From assembly GCF_024347435.1 (NCBI RefSeq), contig NZ_AP025481.1:1488001-1552000 (forward strand): a stretch of DNA of 64,000 nucleotides, written 5' to 3'. Numbering within the stretch: position 1 is the first letter of the stretch; each line of letters begins with the position of its first letter. Under the pieces are notes generated by a model. That model saw only the letters and a program-made list of their open reading frames with translations. It did not search any database and had not been told where the DNA came from. Positions 1 to 11,801 of the stretch are shown here, one piece after another. Source of the DNA: Vibrio cyclitrophicus. Its GTDB lineage: Bacteria > Pseudomonadota > Gammaproteobacteria > Enterobacterales > Vibrionaceae. The position numbers and the translations under genes are program-made.

Positions 1-300
1 GCCTTCCATGGTTGGCATCCAGTTACCTAGGAACACGTCAATGTCACCATTCGCCATTGAAGAGTAAGTCACCGGTACAGAAAGTAGGTCGGTTTTGGTT
101 TTGTAACCAAGGCCTTTTAATAGTTCAGAAGTAACGGCGGTTGTTGCAGTAATGTCTGTCCAGCCCACATCAGCAAAGCGAACGTTTTCACATTGTTGTG
201 GCTCTACTGAAGCGTTAGCGTAAGCACTGAACGCGAATGAACTGATGGCTAATGTTACTAATGCCGTTTTTGTAGCGGTCTGTTTATGTTGAGTCGTCAT
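1..300 (-). CDS. choX: Choline ABC transporter substrate-binding protein, N-terminal part
   Basis: The reading frame is open for 100 codons from an ATG at 300 and runs off the left edge, so only the N-terminus is seen. It starts with a basic stretch and hydrophobic segment ending near SAYA (signal peptide), then a mature part with VGWTDITATT and FLGNWMPTM, typical of the OpuAC/ProX-like choline and betaine binding proteins. A good Shine-Dalgarno (AAGGAA) precedes the ATG. It lies downstream of betA on the same strand, the usual Vibrio order betI-betB-betA-choX-choW-choV. It should bind choline in the periplasm and deliver it to an ABC permease. Choline versus betaine specificity is inferred from the context. 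Confidence 0.85.
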   Translation of the reverse strand, partial: MTTQHKQTATKTALVTLAISSFAFSAYANASVEPQQCENVRFADVGWTDITATTAVTSELLKGLGYKTKTDLLSVPVTYSSMANGDIDVFLGNWMPTMEG

Positions 301-436
301 AATGATTCCTTTTTATCTTTCCTTGTTCTGCCCTAACTCATACTAATCAGGGCAATTTTGCTGACTTTTAACTAATTTTTGTTGTTACTATTTTTATTAT
401 TACTGATTTTTCTATTTTCTATTCAATAACAGAGAC

Positions 437-2149
437 TTACACTTCTCTTACTGGTTTATCTGTTCTTTGTTTGTCTTCCCACTCAGGAGCAATCCACACT
501 GGAACATCCTGCTCTTTAAGCATCGGCTTACCAAGAATCAAATCGGAAGCGCGCTCGGCAACCATAATGGTTGGGGCGTTCAAGTTTCCATTTGGAATAG
601 TTGGGAAAACAGACGAGTCGACAACACGCAGATTATCAATACCGCGAACACGGCACTCCTCATCAAGCACTGCCATTGGATCGTTATCAGCCCCCATTTT
701 GCAGCCACATGAAGGGTGATACGCGCTTTCAACGTTCTGCTTAACCCATTCATCAATCGCTTCATCGGAAGTAATATTTAGACCAGGCTGAATCTCTTCG
801 CCTCGGTAAACGTCCATCGCAGGTTGAGACAAAATCTCACGCGTCAGACGAATACAATCGCGCCAATCTTGGCGGTCTTGCTCGGTCGAGATGTAGTTGA
901 AAATGATCTCTGGCTTGGCATGCGGATCAGCCGAAGTGATCGCAACCGTACCGCGACTTTCAGGCTTGTTAGGCCCAACGTGAACTTGGAAACCGTGACC
1001 ATCAAAAGCCGCTTGACCGTCATAACGCATAGCTGCTGGTAGGAAATGGTATTGAATATTCGGCCACTTCAATCCTTTGCGTGAACGAATAAACGCACAT
1101 GATTCAAAGTGGTTAGTAGCACCCAAACCTTTACGAGTCAGAATCCATTCCGCGCCAATCATGCCTTTGCTAACTAAACCAAGCTTACTGTTAAGCGTGA
1201 TGGGTTCGTTACAGTGGTATTGGAAGTACACTTCTAGGTGGTCTTGTAGGTTTTCACCGACGCCACTGAGTTCGTGTTTCAGCTCTACACCAGCCTTTTC
1301 AAGCACGGCTTTCGGGCCGATACCAGAAAGTTGCAGCAGTTGAACAGAACCGATAGAACCGGCAGAAGAGATCACTTCTTTGTTCGCGACCGCGACTTGA
1401 GTATTGCCTGACTTTTCAAACTCGACACCGACTGCTTTCAGACCTGATTGGCCAGTTGAGTCTTGTGCTTCAAGTAAGAAACGGCGCGCCACGATGCCCT
1501 TCTTCAAGGTCAGGTTTGAACGCTTCAATGCTCGACGTAGATAAGCGTTAGAGGTTGAGGCTCTCACTCCCTTGTCTACCGTCATATGCATGGTGCCGAA
1601 GCCTTCTTGCTGGTAGCCGTTATAGTCTTGTGTTTCCGGGTAACCAGCGTCTTTACCTGCATCAATGAATGCTTGGTAAAGCGGGTTCAGATCCATATCG
1701 TTACCGTTACAAGTGCCTACTGGGCCATTGTCGCCACGGTATTGATCGCCACCTTTGTTCCATGATTCAGCACGGCGAAAATAAGGCAAACACGCTTGAT
1801 AATTCCAACCGGCAGCACCCTCTTCTTCCCACTGGTCGAAGTCACAAGCATGACCACGCACGTAAACCATGCCATTGATTGATGAGCTACCACCTAACAC
1901 TTTGCCGCGTGGGCAGTGCAGTTCACGTCCATCAAGGCCTGGCTCTTGTTGAGTCTCAAACTGCCATGCATATTTTTCAGTATTCATCGGGTAGGAAAGC
2001 GCCGTTGGCATTTGGATAAAAATGCTCTTATCCGTACCACCCGCTTCCAGTAATAAAACGCTATGTTCACCGCTTTCCGTTAGCCTATCCGCTAACACAC
2101 AGCCGGCCGAACCCGCGCCGACGATAATATAATCGTAGCGTTGTTCCAT
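437..2149 (-). CDS. betA: Choline dehydrogenase
   Basis: A 570-residue GMC-family flavoprotein that oxidises choline to betaine aldehyde, the first step of glycine betaine synthesis. The N-terminus has the FAD dinucleotide motif ([13 protein letters not shown], about residues 8-20). The GMC signature region [15 protein letters not shown] follows near residue 80. The C-terminus holds the catalytic His ([11 protein letters not shown]478) and the GNLNAPT segment around residue 520. Length matches the family. It follows betB by 72 bases on the same strand and leads into choX, so one bet-cho operon is likely. The protein has no signal peptide and would act at the inner face of the cytoplasmic membrane. 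Confidence 0.96.
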   Translation of the reverse strand: MEQRYDYIIVGAGSAGCVLADRLTESGEHSVLLLEAGGTDKSIFIQMPTALSYPMNTEKYAWQFETQQEPGLDGRELHCPRGKVLGGSSSINGMVYVRGHACDFDQWEEEGAAGWNYQACLPYFRRAESWNKGGDQYRGDNGPVGTCNGNDMDLNPLYQAFIDAGKDAGYPETQDYNGYQQEGFGTMHMTVDKGVRASTSNAYLRRALKRSNLTLKKGIVARRFLLEAQDSTGQSGLKAVGVEFEKSGNTQVAVANKEVISSAGSIGSVQLLQLSGIGPKAVLEKAGVELKHELSGVGENLQDHLEVYFQYHCNEPITLNSKLGLVSKGMIGAEWILTRKGLGATNHFESCAFIRSRKGLKWPNIQYHFLPAAMRYDGQAAFDGHGFQVHVGPNKPESRGTVAITSADPHAKPEIIFNYISTEQDRQDWRDCIRLTREILSQPAMDVYRGEEIQPGLNITSDEAIDEWVKQNVESAYHPSCGCKMGADNDPMAVLDEECRVRGIDNLRVVDSSVFPTIPNGNLNAPTIMVAERASDLILGKPMLKEQDVPVWIAPEWEDKQRTDKPVREV

Positions 2150-2221
2150 ATTTTAAGTTCCCTGAGATGAGTCAGTGAGGCTAGCTCTTTTAAGCTAGCC
2201 TGTTGAATTAAGTTTTACGCG

Positions 2222-3682
2222 TTAGGCATAAGGGCTGGCGTAATCGCCTAGCTCAATAAGAATGCTCTTCGTTTGCGTATAGTGGAGTAGAGTTTCTGGG
2301 CCATTTTCACGACCAACACCCGAAAGCTTGTAGCCACCAACAGGCATTTCTGCAGGTGAGTCACCCCACGTATTAACCCAACAAATACCTGCCTGCATTT
2401 GATGAATAACACGGTGAGCACGAGAAAGGTTTTGCGTGAACACGCCAGCAGCCAGGCCGTACTTAGTATCGTTAGCACGACGAATCACATCGTCTTCATC
2501 AGTGAACTTCAACACCGACATTACAGGGCCAAAGATCTCTTGTTGGACGTGTGGCATGTTGTCTTCGCAGTCCACAAACACGGTTGGGACAACAAAGTTG
2601 CCGTTCGCTAGCCCGTTGTCAGTCACTTGATAACCGCCAGTCAGCAATGTTGCGCCAGACTGTTTTGCTAGCTCAATCGCTTCAAGAACTTTTGAAAGGT
2701 GCTCTTTAGAAATCAACGCACCAATTTGAGTCTCCATGTCCATTGGATCACCAATGATCAGTTTTTCAGTGCGTGTCTTAAGTTGGTCGATAAAATCGTT
2801 GTAGATGTTTTCGTGTACATAAACACGAGTACCATTGGTACACACTTCACCTTGGGTGTAAAAGTTTGCGACCATAGAAGCGGAAACCGCATCACCCAAT
2901 TTCGCATCATCAAACACGATCATTGGCGATTTGCCACCAAGTTCCATGGTCACCGATTTAAGCGTCTTAGCGCTATCCGCCATCACAGCCTTACCAGTGC
3001 CGGTTTCACCTGTGAAAGACACTTTAGAGATGTCTGGATGAGCCGTTAGCATTTGGCCGACACGGTAGTCACCCTGAACCACGTTAAATACACCATCTGG
3101 AAGGCCTGCTTCGGTAAATATCTCAGCAAGCTTAAGTGCCGTTAGCGGGGTTTCTTCGGAAGGTTTGAAAATCATCGCATTACCCGCAGCCAATGCCGGA
3201 GCCGATTTCCACATCGCGATTTGAATTGGGTAGTTCCACGCGCCAATACCGGCACAGATGCCAAGCGGTTCACGACGAGTGTAGAAAAATTGAGATTCAC
3301 TAAGGGGTTGTTGATCGCCTTGAAGTGTAGGAGCGAGGCCTGCGAAGTATTCAATCACATCGGCACCAGACGCTACATCTACTTCAATCGCTTCTTGCAG
3401 TGGCTTACCCGTGTCAACAACCTCAAGGTTTGCAAGGTCATCATTTCGAGCTCTAAGTATCGCTACCGCTTTCAAAAGAATACGACTGCGTTCCATGGCC
3501 GTCATTGCTGACCATACCGCAAATCCACGTTTCGCAGATTCAATAGCGCTATCCACGTCCGCTGAAGAGGCTTGGCCTAACGTTGCGATAGGTTCGCCGT
3601 TTGCCGGGTTGATACTATCAAAGGTTTCACCAGACGTAGCTTTAACCGCTGCGCCATCGATGTATAACGAGTTCATTTCCAT
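2222..3682 (-). CDS. betB: Betaine aldehyde dehydrogenase
   Basis: NAD(P)-dependent ALDH that converts betaine aldehyde to glycine betaine. The ALDH landmarks are visible: PWNYP near the middle, the GTGKAV nucleotide turn, the catalytic Glu in [10 protein letters not shown], and the catalytic Cys in [11 protein letters not shown]. An open frame extends upstream to a TTG at 3748, but that extension has no ALDH character. The ATG at 3682 ([10 protein letters not shown]) gives 486 residues, the normal BetB length; the ATG at 3676 is an alternative. The gene sits 96 bases downstream of betI and 72 bases upstream of betA, consistent with co-transcription under BetI. Confidence 0.95.
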   Translation of the reverse strand: MEMNSLYIDGAAVKATSGETFDSINPANGEPIATLGQASSADVDSAIESAKRGFAVWSAMTAMERSRILLKAVAILRARNDDLANLEVVDTGKPLQEAIEVDVASGADVIEYFAGLAPTLQGDQQPLSESQFFYTRREPLGICAGIGAWNYPIQIAMWKSAPALAAGNAMIFKPSEETPLTALKLAEIFTEAGLPDGVFNVVQGDYRVGQMLTAHPDISKVSFTGETGTGKAVMADSAKTLKSVTMELGGKSPMIVFDDAKLGDAVSASMVANFYTQGEVCTNGTRVYVHENIYNDFIDQLKTRTEKLIIGDPMDMETQIGALISKEHLSKVLEAIELAKQSGATLLTGGYQVTDNGLANGNFVVPTVFVDCEDNMPHVQQEIFGPVMSVLKFTDEDDVIRRANDTKYGLAAGVFTQNLSRAHRVIHQMQAGICWVNTWGDSPAEMPVGGYKLSGVGRENGPETLLHYTQTKSILIELGDYASPYA

Positions 3683-3778
3683 TTGAGATTCTGACTTAAT
3701 TATTGTTATTAGACTCTGCTGGTCTATGTGTGAGTATTTATCGTTCAAGTACTATGATTGCAATGCGACGACCACGTT

Positions 3779-4381
3779 CTATGCGGTGTTACACGAGTAA
3801 AACGTCAGTTGTTTATCAAGATAATCATTGATGATGGCACGAGCCTTTTGAGCATCGATACCTTCAGGGTTTAACGTGCCTCTCAGCCATAACCCATCAA
3901 TCAGAGAAGCAATCCCGTGAGCAACGAGATCCGCCTGTTCATGACTCAAAATACCTTTCAACTCAAGACGCAGATGTGAAATCAAACGTTTTTCATTTAC
4001 ACGCTGTAGTCTCTTCAATTGTTGGTCATGCATTGAATAGGACCAAAATGCCAACCATGCCTTCGCGACTTTATTTTCGGCTTGGTAACCTTCGAAGTTA
4101 CCATCGATGATCGCGTTTATTCTCTGTTGGTGAGCATCAACAGGAAGCGCTTTTAGTGAAGTCGTGATGGTGTTGGATAATTGGCGAAGGATTTCACGCA
4201 TCGTCTCTTCGAGCAGACCGTGTTTCCCACCAAAATAGTGATTAATGATACCTGTAGACACGCCCGCTTCTTTGCTGATCAACGCAATACTCGCGGCGTG
4301 TAAACCCACTCGGTCAATCACCGTCATGGTGGCTTGAACAAGCTGTGGTTTACGTATGTCAGGCATCCCAACCTTCGGCAT
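3779..4381 (-). CDS. betI: TetR-family choline-responsive repressor BetI
   Basis: A 200-residue TetR-type regulator. The N-terminal helix-turn-helix reads [23 protein letters not shown] (about residues 38-60), which is the characteristic BetI sequence. The family represses the bet genes until choline is present. It is the first gene of the minus-strand bet operon, as in other gamma-proteobacteria. The likely operator lies immediately upstream (see 4397-4428), which would make it autoregulated. In some vibrios the bet operon is also under LuxR/quorum-sensing control; no LuxR site was identified here. Confidence 0.95.
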   Translation of the reverse strand: MPKVGMPDIRKPQLVQATMTVIDRVGLHAASIALISKEAGVSTGIINHYFGGKHGLLEETMREILRQLSNTITTSLKALPVDAHQQRINAIIDGNFEGYQAENKVAKAWLAFWSYSMHDQQLKRLQRVNEKRLISHLRLELKGILSHEQADLVAHGIASLIDGLWLRGTLNPEGIDAQKARAIINDYLDKQLTFYSCNTA

Positions 4382-4396
4382 TTCTCAGTCCTTTTA

Positions 4397-4428
4397 TTTT
4401 ATATTGAACGTTCAGTTAAATATAAAAT
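4397..4428 (-). promoter_or_regulatory. Probable BetI operator in the bet operon promoter
   Basis: A perfect 10-base palindrome TGAACGTTCA (4405-4414) lies 24-33 bases upstream of the betI start, flanked by AT-rich arms TTTTATAT and ATATAAAA. TetR-type operators are usually short palindromes of this kind next to the regulator gene. Assignment to BetI is by position. The rest of the 395-base stretch 4382-4776 is AT-rich, with the lipoprotein terminator at its left end and no convincing ORF. Confidence 0.55.
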
Positions 4429-4700
4429 GACAGAAATTTAGTTAGGGTTCAAATGATTATTTAAAACAAACCCGTAACAACACAGCATTCAAAACGATTA
4501 AATACCCATTAAAACATATACTTAAATATCATTTAGACCACTAATGAAATTAATTAAAGATTTGAGGTGTGATGGTTATTGGTCGAAAGTTTTTAGCGAA
4601 AAAGAGTAAAAATCAATCAGGTTAACGATATTTAGAACCTCGAGTAAAAACCTTAAAGTAGTGTTTGATGCAGGAAGGATATAAAGTGAAAAAGTGCATA

Positions 4701-4738
4701 AAAAAAGGTTGATAATGACCAAACCATTATCAACCTTT
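4701..4738 (-). terminator. Rho-independent terminator of the 4777-5874 gene
   Basis: A perfect 14-base inverted repeat (4704-4717 with 4725-4738) has a 7-base loop. Read on the minus strand it is followed by a run of T from 4706 to 4701. It sits 39 bases past the stop codon of the minus-strand lipoprotein gene. Confidence 0.9.
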
Positions 4739-4776
4739 ACGGAGCTTTGAATCTAAAGCGATGAATCTACCTAGGC

Positions 4777-5874
4777 TCACTCAATACGTGTAATGAACCC
4801 ATACTTGTCAGAATCGGCCTTTGTCATCCAGTGTTCACCCGAAGCAGGGGCAGAATCTAAAGTGAAGATGTAGAAGTCGATCCCTTTGTCTCCCATGACC
4901 TTTTTAAAGTAGGTCGCTTGCTTGCGATGGCTTTCGTTGGTGTATGGGAATTCTTTAGCTGTTTTATCACCCTCAGCCCAGCTATGAACGCCCACTTGCT
5001 TATTTAGCTCAATGGCTTTGGTGGTATCTGCTCGTTGTAAAACTCGTGGGTTACCCGCCGCGAACAGATCCGTGCCGCCAGAGAACACCGAACCCGTTGG
5101 AGTAACGATTGTGGTCATATTGTTGCTATTGATCATGCGACCGGTGTACATGTTGATATCATCATCAGCACTGCCACCAATATGGTTATTAAATTTCAAG
5201 ATCATTTCACTGCCTGGGTATAGCTTAACGATATCGAAAAGCTGCGAATAAGTTGTAACCCCAAGAGTAGAAGTAATTCGCTCGACAGCGCCAGTGTTCT
5301 GGAGTACATCACGGTAAAATGCGTTAAAGGCAAATGAAGTAATGATAGTGACTTTGTTACCATTTTTAGTTTTGCTCAGAATCGTAGAGCCAAGACTCGT
5401 CACGTATTGCGACATCTCATTGTGATACTCAAGCTCAACCGCTTTTTTACTGGTCGCGCTCGTTTGAATTAACGTAGTTTCATTAGAAACAGAGCGCAGC
5501 GCAGTACCGCAGTCAAAGGAGTCATAAAAATTACCCTCACTGTAAATCGCACAGTCATCGACTCCTGCATCAGGAAGATACAGATCAACGCTCTGACCTA
5601 GGCGACTTGCTAGCCTTACCACTTTTTGCTTATCACTGATGTCTTCAGCAAACTGAATATTTTCATACAGCACACCATCGTAGGTGAGTTTCATGGATTC
5701 TTGGAGATCTTGCCTCTCTTGATATAACTCACCCAATTTAGCCGATGAAAATACATAATCGGCCTTAGGTTTCATTTGCACTTTGTTTGCCGCTTTACCC
5801 GAGTTAGAGCTTGAATTACAGCCCGCTAAGAGAATCAAAGGTAATGCTAGTAAAATCTTTTGATAGTGGTTCAT
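4777..5874 (-). CDS. Predicted lipoprotein with possible ClpP/crotonase-like fold
   Basis: A 365-residue protein with a lipobox LLAGC (Cys about residue 19), so it is likely lipid-anchored after export. I do not recognise a named family. In the C-terminal half, IGGSADDDINMYTGRMINSNNMTTIVTPTGSVFSGG followed by VGVHSW and LDSAPASGEHWM resembles periplasmic ClpP/crotonase-fold proteins (COG3904-like), where a GG-S turn precedes a helix and a nucleophilic Ser follows; this is a weak, by-eye similarity. It is monocistronic, ends at a strong terminator, and is divergent from the two-component operon starting at 6154, which could regulate it. The 279 bases between the two (5875-6153) hold both promoters. 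Confidence 0.7.
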   Translation of the reverse strand: MNHYQKILLALPLILLAGCNSSSNSGKAANKVQMKPKADYVFSSAKLGELYQERQDLQESMKLTYDGVLYENIQFAEDISDKQKVVRLASRLGQSVDLYLPDAGVDDCAIYSEGNFYDSFDCGTALRSVSNETTLIQTSATSKKAVELEYHNEMSQYVTSLGSTILSKTKNGNKVTIITSFAFNAFYRDVLQNTGAVERITSTLGVTTYSQLFDIVKLYPGSEMILKFNNHIGGSADDDINMYTGRMINSNNMTTIVTPTGSVFSGGTDLFAAGNPRVLQRADTTKAIELNKQVGVHSWAEGDKTAKEFPYTNESHRKQATYFKKVMGDKGIDFYIFTLDSAPASGEHWMTKADSDKYGFITRIE

Positions 5875-6153
5875 GCCGTTTTCCCAAAATATTTGATAGG
5901 GAAATTCTATTATTTAGCCCCCGAACTATCTGTCTTGAGAATGTAAGAGTATGTATGTTCTTTTTGAACATTGTTTTTTATTTTCCTATTAATTTCATAT
6001 CAGCATTGAACTAGCTTAAAAAGTGTTTAATCATTCATCTCAGGTATTTTTCGCGAAGCAATTAGACTCAATATGCAATAGCGATTAATTACTAAACAAG
6101 GTTCACTCACGTAATCTCGTATAAGCTAAACACACGATAAGGCTGGGAATGGA

Positions 6154-6858
6154 ATGACAAAACCTAAAATGATCATCGTGGAAGACGATTTGAAACTTCA
6201 GAAAATGTTGCAAGACTACTTTGTCGCGCAAGATTTTGATGTATTGGTTCTGGACGATGGCAGTAATGCCGCGCAAACCATTCTTGCCGAACAACCTGAC
6301 ATCGTATTGCTGGATTTAATGCTTCCTGTAACCGATGGGCTGACAATCTGCCGACAGACGCGTACGCACTATAAAGGTAAAATCTTGATGCTCACCGCTA
6401 GCGATGACGACTTTGATCATGTCGCTGGTTTAGAGACAGGGGCTGATGACTATGTCACCAAGCCAATCAAACCAAGAGTTTTGCTGGCAAGGGTCCGTTC
6501 ACTATTACGCCGTCAAGAAACGGTGGCTCATTCAATTGATGACTCTGATAACCTTCAATTTGATCAACTCGTACTGAAAAATACATACAAGAAGTGTGAA
6601 CTTGCAGGTGCTGTTTTGTCACTCACAGACAGCGAGTTTGATCTACTTTGGTTGTTGGCAAGCAACCCAGATACGCCGTTATCACGGGACTATTTAACCC
6701 AAACACTGCGCGGGATTGAGTATGACGGGATCGATAGGACAATTGATAACAAGGTTGTGCGTCTAAGAAAGATACTCGGTGACGATCACACACCAGCAGA
6801 GAAAATTCAGACCATTCGCGGGAAAGGTTACTTATTTGTTTCGACCGCCTGGCATTAA
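6154..6858 (+). CDS. OmpR/RstA-like response regulator
   Basis: A 234-residue response regulator. The receiver domain (about 5-115) has the acidic pair ED-D at 10-12, the phospho-acceptor Asp in VLLDLMLP (D54) and the conserved Lys in YVTKPIKP (K103). A winged-helix OmpR-type DNA-binding domain follows (about 140-232), ending in IRGKGYLF. Sequence style is close to RstA. The gene is 36 bases upstream of a sensor kinase on the same strand, so the two form an operon. The divergent lipoprotein gene (4777-5874) and the downstream small lipoprotein (8452) are candidate targets by position only. Confidence 0.92.
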   Translation: MTKPKMIIVEDDLKLQKMLQDYFVAQDFDVLVLDDGSNAAQTILAEQPDIVLLDLMLPVTDGLTICRQTRTHYKGKILMLTASDDDFDHVAGLETGADDYVTKPIKPRVLLARVRSLLRRQETVAHSIDDSDNLQFDQLVLKNTYKKCELAGAVLSLTDSEFDLLWLLASNPDTPLSRDYLTQTLRGIEYDGIDRTIDNKVVRLRKILGDDHTPAEKIQTIRGKGYLFVSTAWH

Positions 6859-6894
6859 CCTCGCTCAATACGAGCGTAATGAAAGAGAGCGATT

Positions 6895-8202
6895 ATGCGA
6901 CGTATCTATTTGGAGTCCCTGCTTGGGCTGTTAGTTTGCTTTATGACCGGCCTTGTTGCCTACGAAATTTCTGTCTACCAGCTCAATACCGACTACGAAT
7001 ATGTAATGGAAGATTACGAAGCGACGGCCCACCAACAACTGATAGAAAACATCGCTAAAAATCAAGGTCTTGAAGCAGCTCAACAAGCGATAAATCAGTT
7101 TGTCGAAACCACACGAAATAAACTGGTCATGTTCAGTCCAAAAGATGAAATACCAACCCCCGTTTCAGAGTTCTTCAGTACTAACCCGAATACCTTTATC
7201 TTTCACGATGATGAACGAGATCTATGGTTTCGCCTCACAGGCAGTGATAATACCTACCATTACTTACCTGATAATGAAGCGTTCGTTCGGCAAAAAATCG
7301 AGCTTGAAGATGATCTCATTTGGTTGTTTTTCCTAGCAAGCTTTATCTTATACGGCTTATGCCACCTAGTTATTATTTTCCGACGGGTCAAAAAACTTGA
7401 ATACGCCACCCTACGCTTTGCGGAAGGGGATCTCTCTTCACGAGCAGAGACTTCAAGCGGCATAGCCATTGGCTCACTCAATAAATCCTTCAACCTAATG
7501 GCTGACCGTATTCATCGCTTAATTGAGAGTAACCGCTCACTTACTAATGCCGTTGCTCACGAGCTACGCACGCCAATATTTCGTATACAGTGGCAAGCTG
7601 AAATGCTCAAAGACACGCCGCTCAATGAATCGCAACAACACACCGTTGAAAGTATCGTCGAAGACACAGAAGAGATGGAAAAGATGGTCGACGAACTGTT
7701 GTGCTACGCCAAACTTGATAGCATTGGCCTCGAAAACCTACAACAGCCATTAGAGATAAGAGACTTTCTTGAACATGCGATGACACGCTGGAACAAAGAT
7801 ACAGAACTCAACATCAGCTTATCACTGCCAGAACAACCTAGCTCGATACTAGCAGATGAAACGCTGCTTAACCGAGCCTTAGATAACCTAGTACGTAACG
7901 CAATGAAGTTTGCGCGTTCACAGGTGTCGATTGAGGCTAGCGTGCATCAAGATCAACTACAGATTGCGGTACATGACGATGGTGATGGCGTGGCACAAGA
8001 ACACCAAGCTCGCCTGTTTGAACCTTTTTACGTTGGCGACAAAGCGCGTAACAAAGCCAAGAGCGGCCATGGTTTGGGGCTTTCTATCGTCGATAAGATC
8101 TGTGCTCAACATAACGCAACCGTGGAGGTTGGCCAGAGCCAAACTTTAAAGGGAGCCGTATTCACCATTACCATTCAGATATGTAATAATTCGGCTATGT
8201 AA
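6895..8202 (+). CDS. RstB-like sensor histidine kinase
   Basis: A 435-residue inner-membrane sensor kinase. TM1 spans about residues 5-25, a periplasmic domain of about 115 residues follows, and TM2 lies near 141-161. Then come a HAMP linker, the HisKA domain with the phospho-accepting His in VAHELRTPIFR (H222), and a HATPase domain with N box (DNLVRNAMKFA) and G boxes (DDGDGV, SGHGLGLSIV). It is the cognate partner of the preceding regulator. The ligand is unknown. The last codons and stop coincide with the start of a dispersed repeat (8195-8284). Confidence 0.92.
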   Translation: MRRIYLESLLGLLVCFMTGLVAYEISVYQLNTDYEYVMEDYEATAHQQLIENIAKNQGLEAAQQAINQFVETTRNKLVMFSPKDEIPTPVSEFFSTNPNTFIFHDDERDLWFRLTGSDNTYHYLPDNEAFVRQKIELEDDLIWLFFLASFILYGLCHLVIIFRRVKKLEYATLRFAEGDLSSRAETSSGIAIGSLNKSFNLMADRIHRLIESNRSLTNAVAHELRTPIFRIQWQAEMLKDTPLNESQQHTVESIVEDTEEMEKMVDELLCYAKLDSIGLENLQQPLEIRDFLEHAMTRWNKDTELNISLSLPEQPSSILADETLLNRALDNLVRNAMKFARSQVSIEASVHQDQLQIAVHDDGDGVAQEHQARLFEPFYVGDKARNKAKSGHGLGLSIVDKICAQHNATVEVGQSQTLKGAVFTITIQICNNSAM

Positions 8203-8284
8203 CGATTCAGCTGACAAACCCATACAGTAACTACAAAACACCTCTGGAATAATGTTCAACATCGGTCGGGAGATGCTGTCTCCC
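8195..8284. repeat. Dispersed intergenic repeat, copy A
   Basis: About 75 bases starting CTATGTAACGATTCA are clearly similar to 24552-24629: the first 15 bases are identical and blocks such as CCATACAGTAA and CAACNNCGGTC are shared. This copy begins inside the kinase stop codon (ATGTAA) and continues into the 249-base space before the small lipoprotein gene. A small hairpin GGGAGA-TGCTG-TCTCCC (8268-8284) follows the conserved block. Each copy lies upstream of a small exported protein gene. It may be a mobile promoter or UTR element; the function is unknown. Confidence 0.6.
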
Positions 8285-8451
8285 AATGAACTTATTGAGT
8301 CTAGATAATCATGACACTGTCGTTTATGGCTTGTCATTACAGCACTGCTAAGTAGTAGCAAAGTAAACCGTTACTCGTTAACTCGCACTTTGTTAGCAGT
8401 TGAAGCCATGGGCTTACTATCTAAATTCCCAATCATTCTTAAGGTATTTTT

Positions 8452-8727
8452 ATGAAAAAGTTATTGTGTGTTTTAGGCGTTATCTCTCTAGCAGGTTGTT
8501 CAGGTATTAGTCACAACGATGAAGTTTACACTGCACACGCTGAAAGCTTCAATATTGTGGGTTTCCAAGTTCCTGGTAACACTCAAGATCGTGCAATGGA
8601 ATTAGTGCCAGAAGGTGCAACGGTTGAAACAATTCGCTCAACAAACTCTGATACAAGCTCTGTTATGGGTATCATCAACCGTATTATCGGCATCGACTAC
8701 GTTCAAGTGGGCGGTAAAAAGCAATAA
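8452..8727 (+). CDS. Small predicted lipoprotein (91 aa)
   Basis: A 91-residue protein with a classical lipoprotein signal: MKKLLCVLGVISLAGC with lipobox LAGC (Cys16). The mature part is short and polar, and includes VPEGATVETIRSTNSD and a C-terminal hydrophobic segment GIINRIIGIDYVQVGG. I do not recognise a family with a known role. It has its own strong terminator 73 bases downstream. The upstream region carries the dispersed repeat, so it is probably transcribed alone rather than from the two-component operon. Confidence 0.85.
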   Translation: MKKLLCVLGVISLAGCSGISHNDEVYTAHAESFNIVGFQVPGNTQDRAMELVPEGATVETIRSTNSDTSSVMGIINRIIGIDYVQVGGKKQ

Positions 8728-8800
8728 TTCCCAAAAAAAACAGCAACTTGCTAAAGCTTGCGTACCTTTAAACGCTAGCTTTAGAAAGCTGAAACAATCT

Positions 8801-8830
8801 AAGCCAGTGACTATCCGTCGCTGGCTTTTT
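8801..8830 (+). terminator. Rho-independent terminator
   Basis: An 11-base stem (8801-8811 with 8817-8827, one G-T pair) with a 5-base loop TATCC, ending in a short T run. It ends transcription of the small lipoprotein gene. Confidence 0.85.
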
Positions 8831-11658
<2,828 letters not shown>

Positions 11659-11672
11659 TCGATAGCAAATTC

Positions 11673-11696
11673 AGGGCTCCGCAAGGGGCCCTTTTC
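11673..11696 (+). terminator. Probable terminator after the M4 protease
   Basis: An 8-base GC-rich stem (11673-11680 with 11685-11692, one G-T pair) with a GCAA tetraloop, followed by a short T run. It separates the two peptidase genes into distinct transcripts. Confidence 0.75.
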
Positions 11697-11801
11697 TCTA
11701 TTGTCTGTTTAGCGCATGAAACATCTACACAAAAACATCCACGCATTACACAAAAATCACACCCATCAAGATAACAATACTCACCATAAAAAGGACGACA
11801 A

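Noticed and set aside
471..1878. Several plus-strand ORFs of 60-90 codons across betA
   Set aside because: They lie wholly inside betA on the opposite strand, have no ribosome site or family character, and end and begin at random; they are shadow frames.
5811..6014. 67-residue plus-strand ORF over the lipoprotein start
   Set aside because: It overlaps the signal peptide of the minus-strand lipoprotein and the AT-rich promoter and looks like chance.
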